Part shown: piece by piece, positions 61,836 through 64,000 of the stretch
How the letters are laid out: the number at the start of each line of letters is the position of its first letter
Position numbering within the stretch: the stretch's first letter is position 1
Assembly (NCBI RefSeq): GCF_932274485.2
Contig: NC_065885.2
Coordinates: forward strand, 30,455,062-30,519,061
Direction of reading: 5' to 3'
DNA from: Patella vulgata
Lineage: Eukaryota > Mollusca > Gastropoda > Patellidae
DNA: 64,000 nucleotides
Made by a program: the position numbers and the translations under genes
Notes under the pieces: generated by a model
Seen by the model: only the letters and a program-made list of their open reading frames with translations
Databases searched by the model: none
Told to the model about the DNA's origin: nothing

Positions 61836-62817
61836 TTTTTTATACGCCCTCTTGGAAATGTGGATGTATATTGTTTTCGCCCCCTATCAATCCCTCCTTC
61901 GGTTCGTCCGTCGTCCACAATTTTTTGTGTACGCTTTAACTCCAAAAGTTAGTATCCAATTGTTTTAAAACTGATATATGCTGTTTACTTTAGTGAGATA
62001 AGAAAGCCTATTTAATTTCAATAATTTCTGTTAATTACTTCTAGAGTTATGTCCATTGTTTCACTTTGTTGCATCATGTGAACGCTCTGACATCAAAAAT
62101 TATCTGCCGATCTGTATGAAATTGATATGCCTCATTTAAATTAGTAAAAAGAAGAATCCTATAGAATTTCAGTAATTTCCATTTATTCCACTTTGTGGAA
62201 CCATGCAAACCTTCTAACGCCAAAAGTTACCATTTGATCTTTGTGAAATGTATGAGCATTATTTAGATAAGTGCAACGAAGAATCCTATAGAATTTCAGC
62301 AATTTCTGTTAATTACTTCTAGAGTTATTGCCCTTGTCTCACTTTGTTGCACATTGTGAACGCTCTAACATCAAAATTTAGCTGCTGATCTGTGTGAAAT
62401 TTATGTGTCATTTAAATTAGTAAAAACAAGAATCCTATTGAATTTCATCAATTTACGTTTATTTCGTCTAGAGTTATGGCCCTTGTTTCACTTTGTTGTA
62501 CCTTGTGAACCTGCTAACGTCAAAAGTTATCAGATCTTTGTGAAATTTATATGCATTATTTAAATTAGTAGAACGAAAAAAACCTGTCAAATTTCAACAA
62601 TTTCTGTAAATTACTTTCCAGAGTTAAGGCACTTGTTTTAGTTTGTAGGACCTTGTGAACCCTCAAACGACGAAACTTATAAACTGATCTATATGAAATT
62701 GTCTTGTAAATGTCCCCAGTCACCTACAAAAGAATAAATATACGACAACCCTTGTCGACCACTCGAACGAATTAGCTGCTGTGGGTGTATGTTTCATTGC
62801 CTGGCAACCTATCTTTT
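61836..62817 (+). mobile_element. family B element, full ends
   Basis: Head TATACGCCCTCTTGGAAATG, GGTTCGTCCGTCGTCCAC, about five diverged monomers, and a tail with GCTGTGGGTGTATG, ATTGCCTGGCAAC and CTATCTTTT. Confidence 0.85.
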
Positions 62818-63657
62818 ATGATTGAAATTTATTGGAAAAAGAGTTACTGAGACTAAAAAGATATTTGGTGAATCTGTATCAATATATGGAAAGAAAATTA
62901 TAATCTTGAAACCAGACTATATCTAAATCCGTGGATCATTATCTTATAGAAATTGATATCTCATAGTCTACCAATCAATTCATAAACTTACAAAACCCTC
63001 AAATTCTTGTCTCTCACCATTGTCTCATAAACAACAATGGTCTAACATTAAGATTTTTAATTAACTAACCTTTATGAAATTCTAGTCCCAGACAATCGTA
63101 GATAAAATTGATTCTAGTATCAATTTGTCAATTGGATATGGGTGGAAAAAACTATCTTAAGCCCATTATCTTATCACGAAGGGTTATAAATTACATAACG
63201 CTGGGTAAACTATGACATAATTATGATAGGTGAAGTTACTCTGGAAATACAACCAATCTTGATCAGTTTTTTTAAATCAAACGGACATTTCTGACAGGTA
63301 GATAAACAGTTTTTGTCTTACATGGAGTTACATTTATATTAGCTTTCAGATGGAGAAAAAAATAAAGGGTGTAGGCATAAATGTGAGTTAGAGTGTCGCA
63401 AGATTTTCACTGCCTGACACTATCAGAATATTATTGTTATAATCATTTTAGAATAAATTAAGTTTTGAATTCAAACTACAAATCAAAGAATTAATTTTAG
63501 GTGTACAAGCACAATTACGCTGTTTTAGCAATATTCTGATGTCAATGTTAGTATGGTCAAGATTAGGATATTATCTTCACTAATTCTTTCGTATTTTATG
63601 ATGAAGCTTGGTTACATATAGCATGAACATACAATTTCGATCACCTAGTGAATATTT
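62818..63657. other. intron or flank, no gene seen
   Basis: An open frame after the TTAATTTTAG near 63500 does not fit the exon chain. Confidence 0.4.
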
Positions 63658-63893
63658 ATTTTAATATCGCCACATGAAATGTGGTCATATATTGCCGTCG
63701 CCCCTGTCTGTCGTCCATTATTTCTTGTGAACACTCTACAGACTACATTTATCATCTGATTGTTTTAAAATTGATATATGTTGTTTACATTAGTGAGATT
63801 AAGAAGCCAATTTAATTTCATTAATTTCTCCTGGAGTTATGGCCCTTGTTTCACTTTAGTGCACATTGTTAACCAATCTGATTGAAATACAAA
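63658..63893 (+). mobile_element. family B element, 3'-truncated
   Basis: Head ATCGCCACATGAAATGTGG, GCCCCTGTCTGTCGTCCA, one monomer, then loss of similarity before any tail. Confidence 0.7.
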
Positions 63894-64000
63894 TCTAGAT
63901 TCATTTTGTTTTTTATACTTTCGATGGCCTACACTACATGAAGATCTGACCGCTTGTACTAGAAGGTCGTATGAGTGGATATTGACCCTATGACGTCAAC

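Overview
The window is AT-rich animal DNA (roughly two thirds A+T by eye) with no bacterial-style gene density. It looks like the genome of a bivalve mollusc. The main reason is the repeat content: many copies of interspersed elements with a short palindromic head, a CCGT/ACGG-type microsatellite, a core of tandem ~150-bp monomers and a hairpin tail. This is the layout described for bivalve 'pearl' elements and for non-autonomous Helentron-like elements. tRNA-derived SINEs and TTAA-flanked MITEs fit too. The species cannot be named from this sequence alone.

Host gene. Reading exon by exon, I find one plus-strand gene whose short exons are scattered across most of the window, separated by introns of up to about 23 kb. 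Best supported are 5734-5931, 7789-7839, 30899-30985, 39353-39412, 50587-50667 and 52378-52477, then 54605 onward. All but the last two are phase 1 at both ends, so they join in one reading frame in order. A possible transmembrane exon lies upstream at 214-290 and a weaker exon at 61746-61803. I do not recognise the protein. No rRNA, intact tRNA, CRISPR array or retrovirus-like element was seen.

Repeats. 1.4-4 kb: a duplicated solo head, then two family A tandem-repeat elements, the first containing a SINE fragment. 9-10 kb: a family B element and a small hAT-like MITE. 12.4-18.6 kb: a truncated family A element, a TTAA MITE holding a palindrome, a nearly intact Tc1/mariner transposon (15370-16890) with a transposase split by one frameshift, and a family A element holding a second kind of TTAA MITE. 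18.8-20.8 kb: a different long-period element (family E). 22.6-24.7 kb: two TTAA MITEs and SINE pieces. 26.4-29.2 kb: an old tandem duplication, a minus-strand SINE and a short family C element. 39.9-41.4 kb: a long family C element with alternating monomers. 46.2-49 kb: another TTAA MITE, and a family B element that carries the head of family D and a nested MITE. 52.5-63.9 kb: a dense block of family A and B elements, two nested insertions (A in B, D in B) and two SINEs.

Overall the sequence is mostly intron. The most informative parts are the exon chain, found from splice signals and phase agreement, and the nested, shared-architecture repeat families, whose mutual insertions give their end points and target sites.
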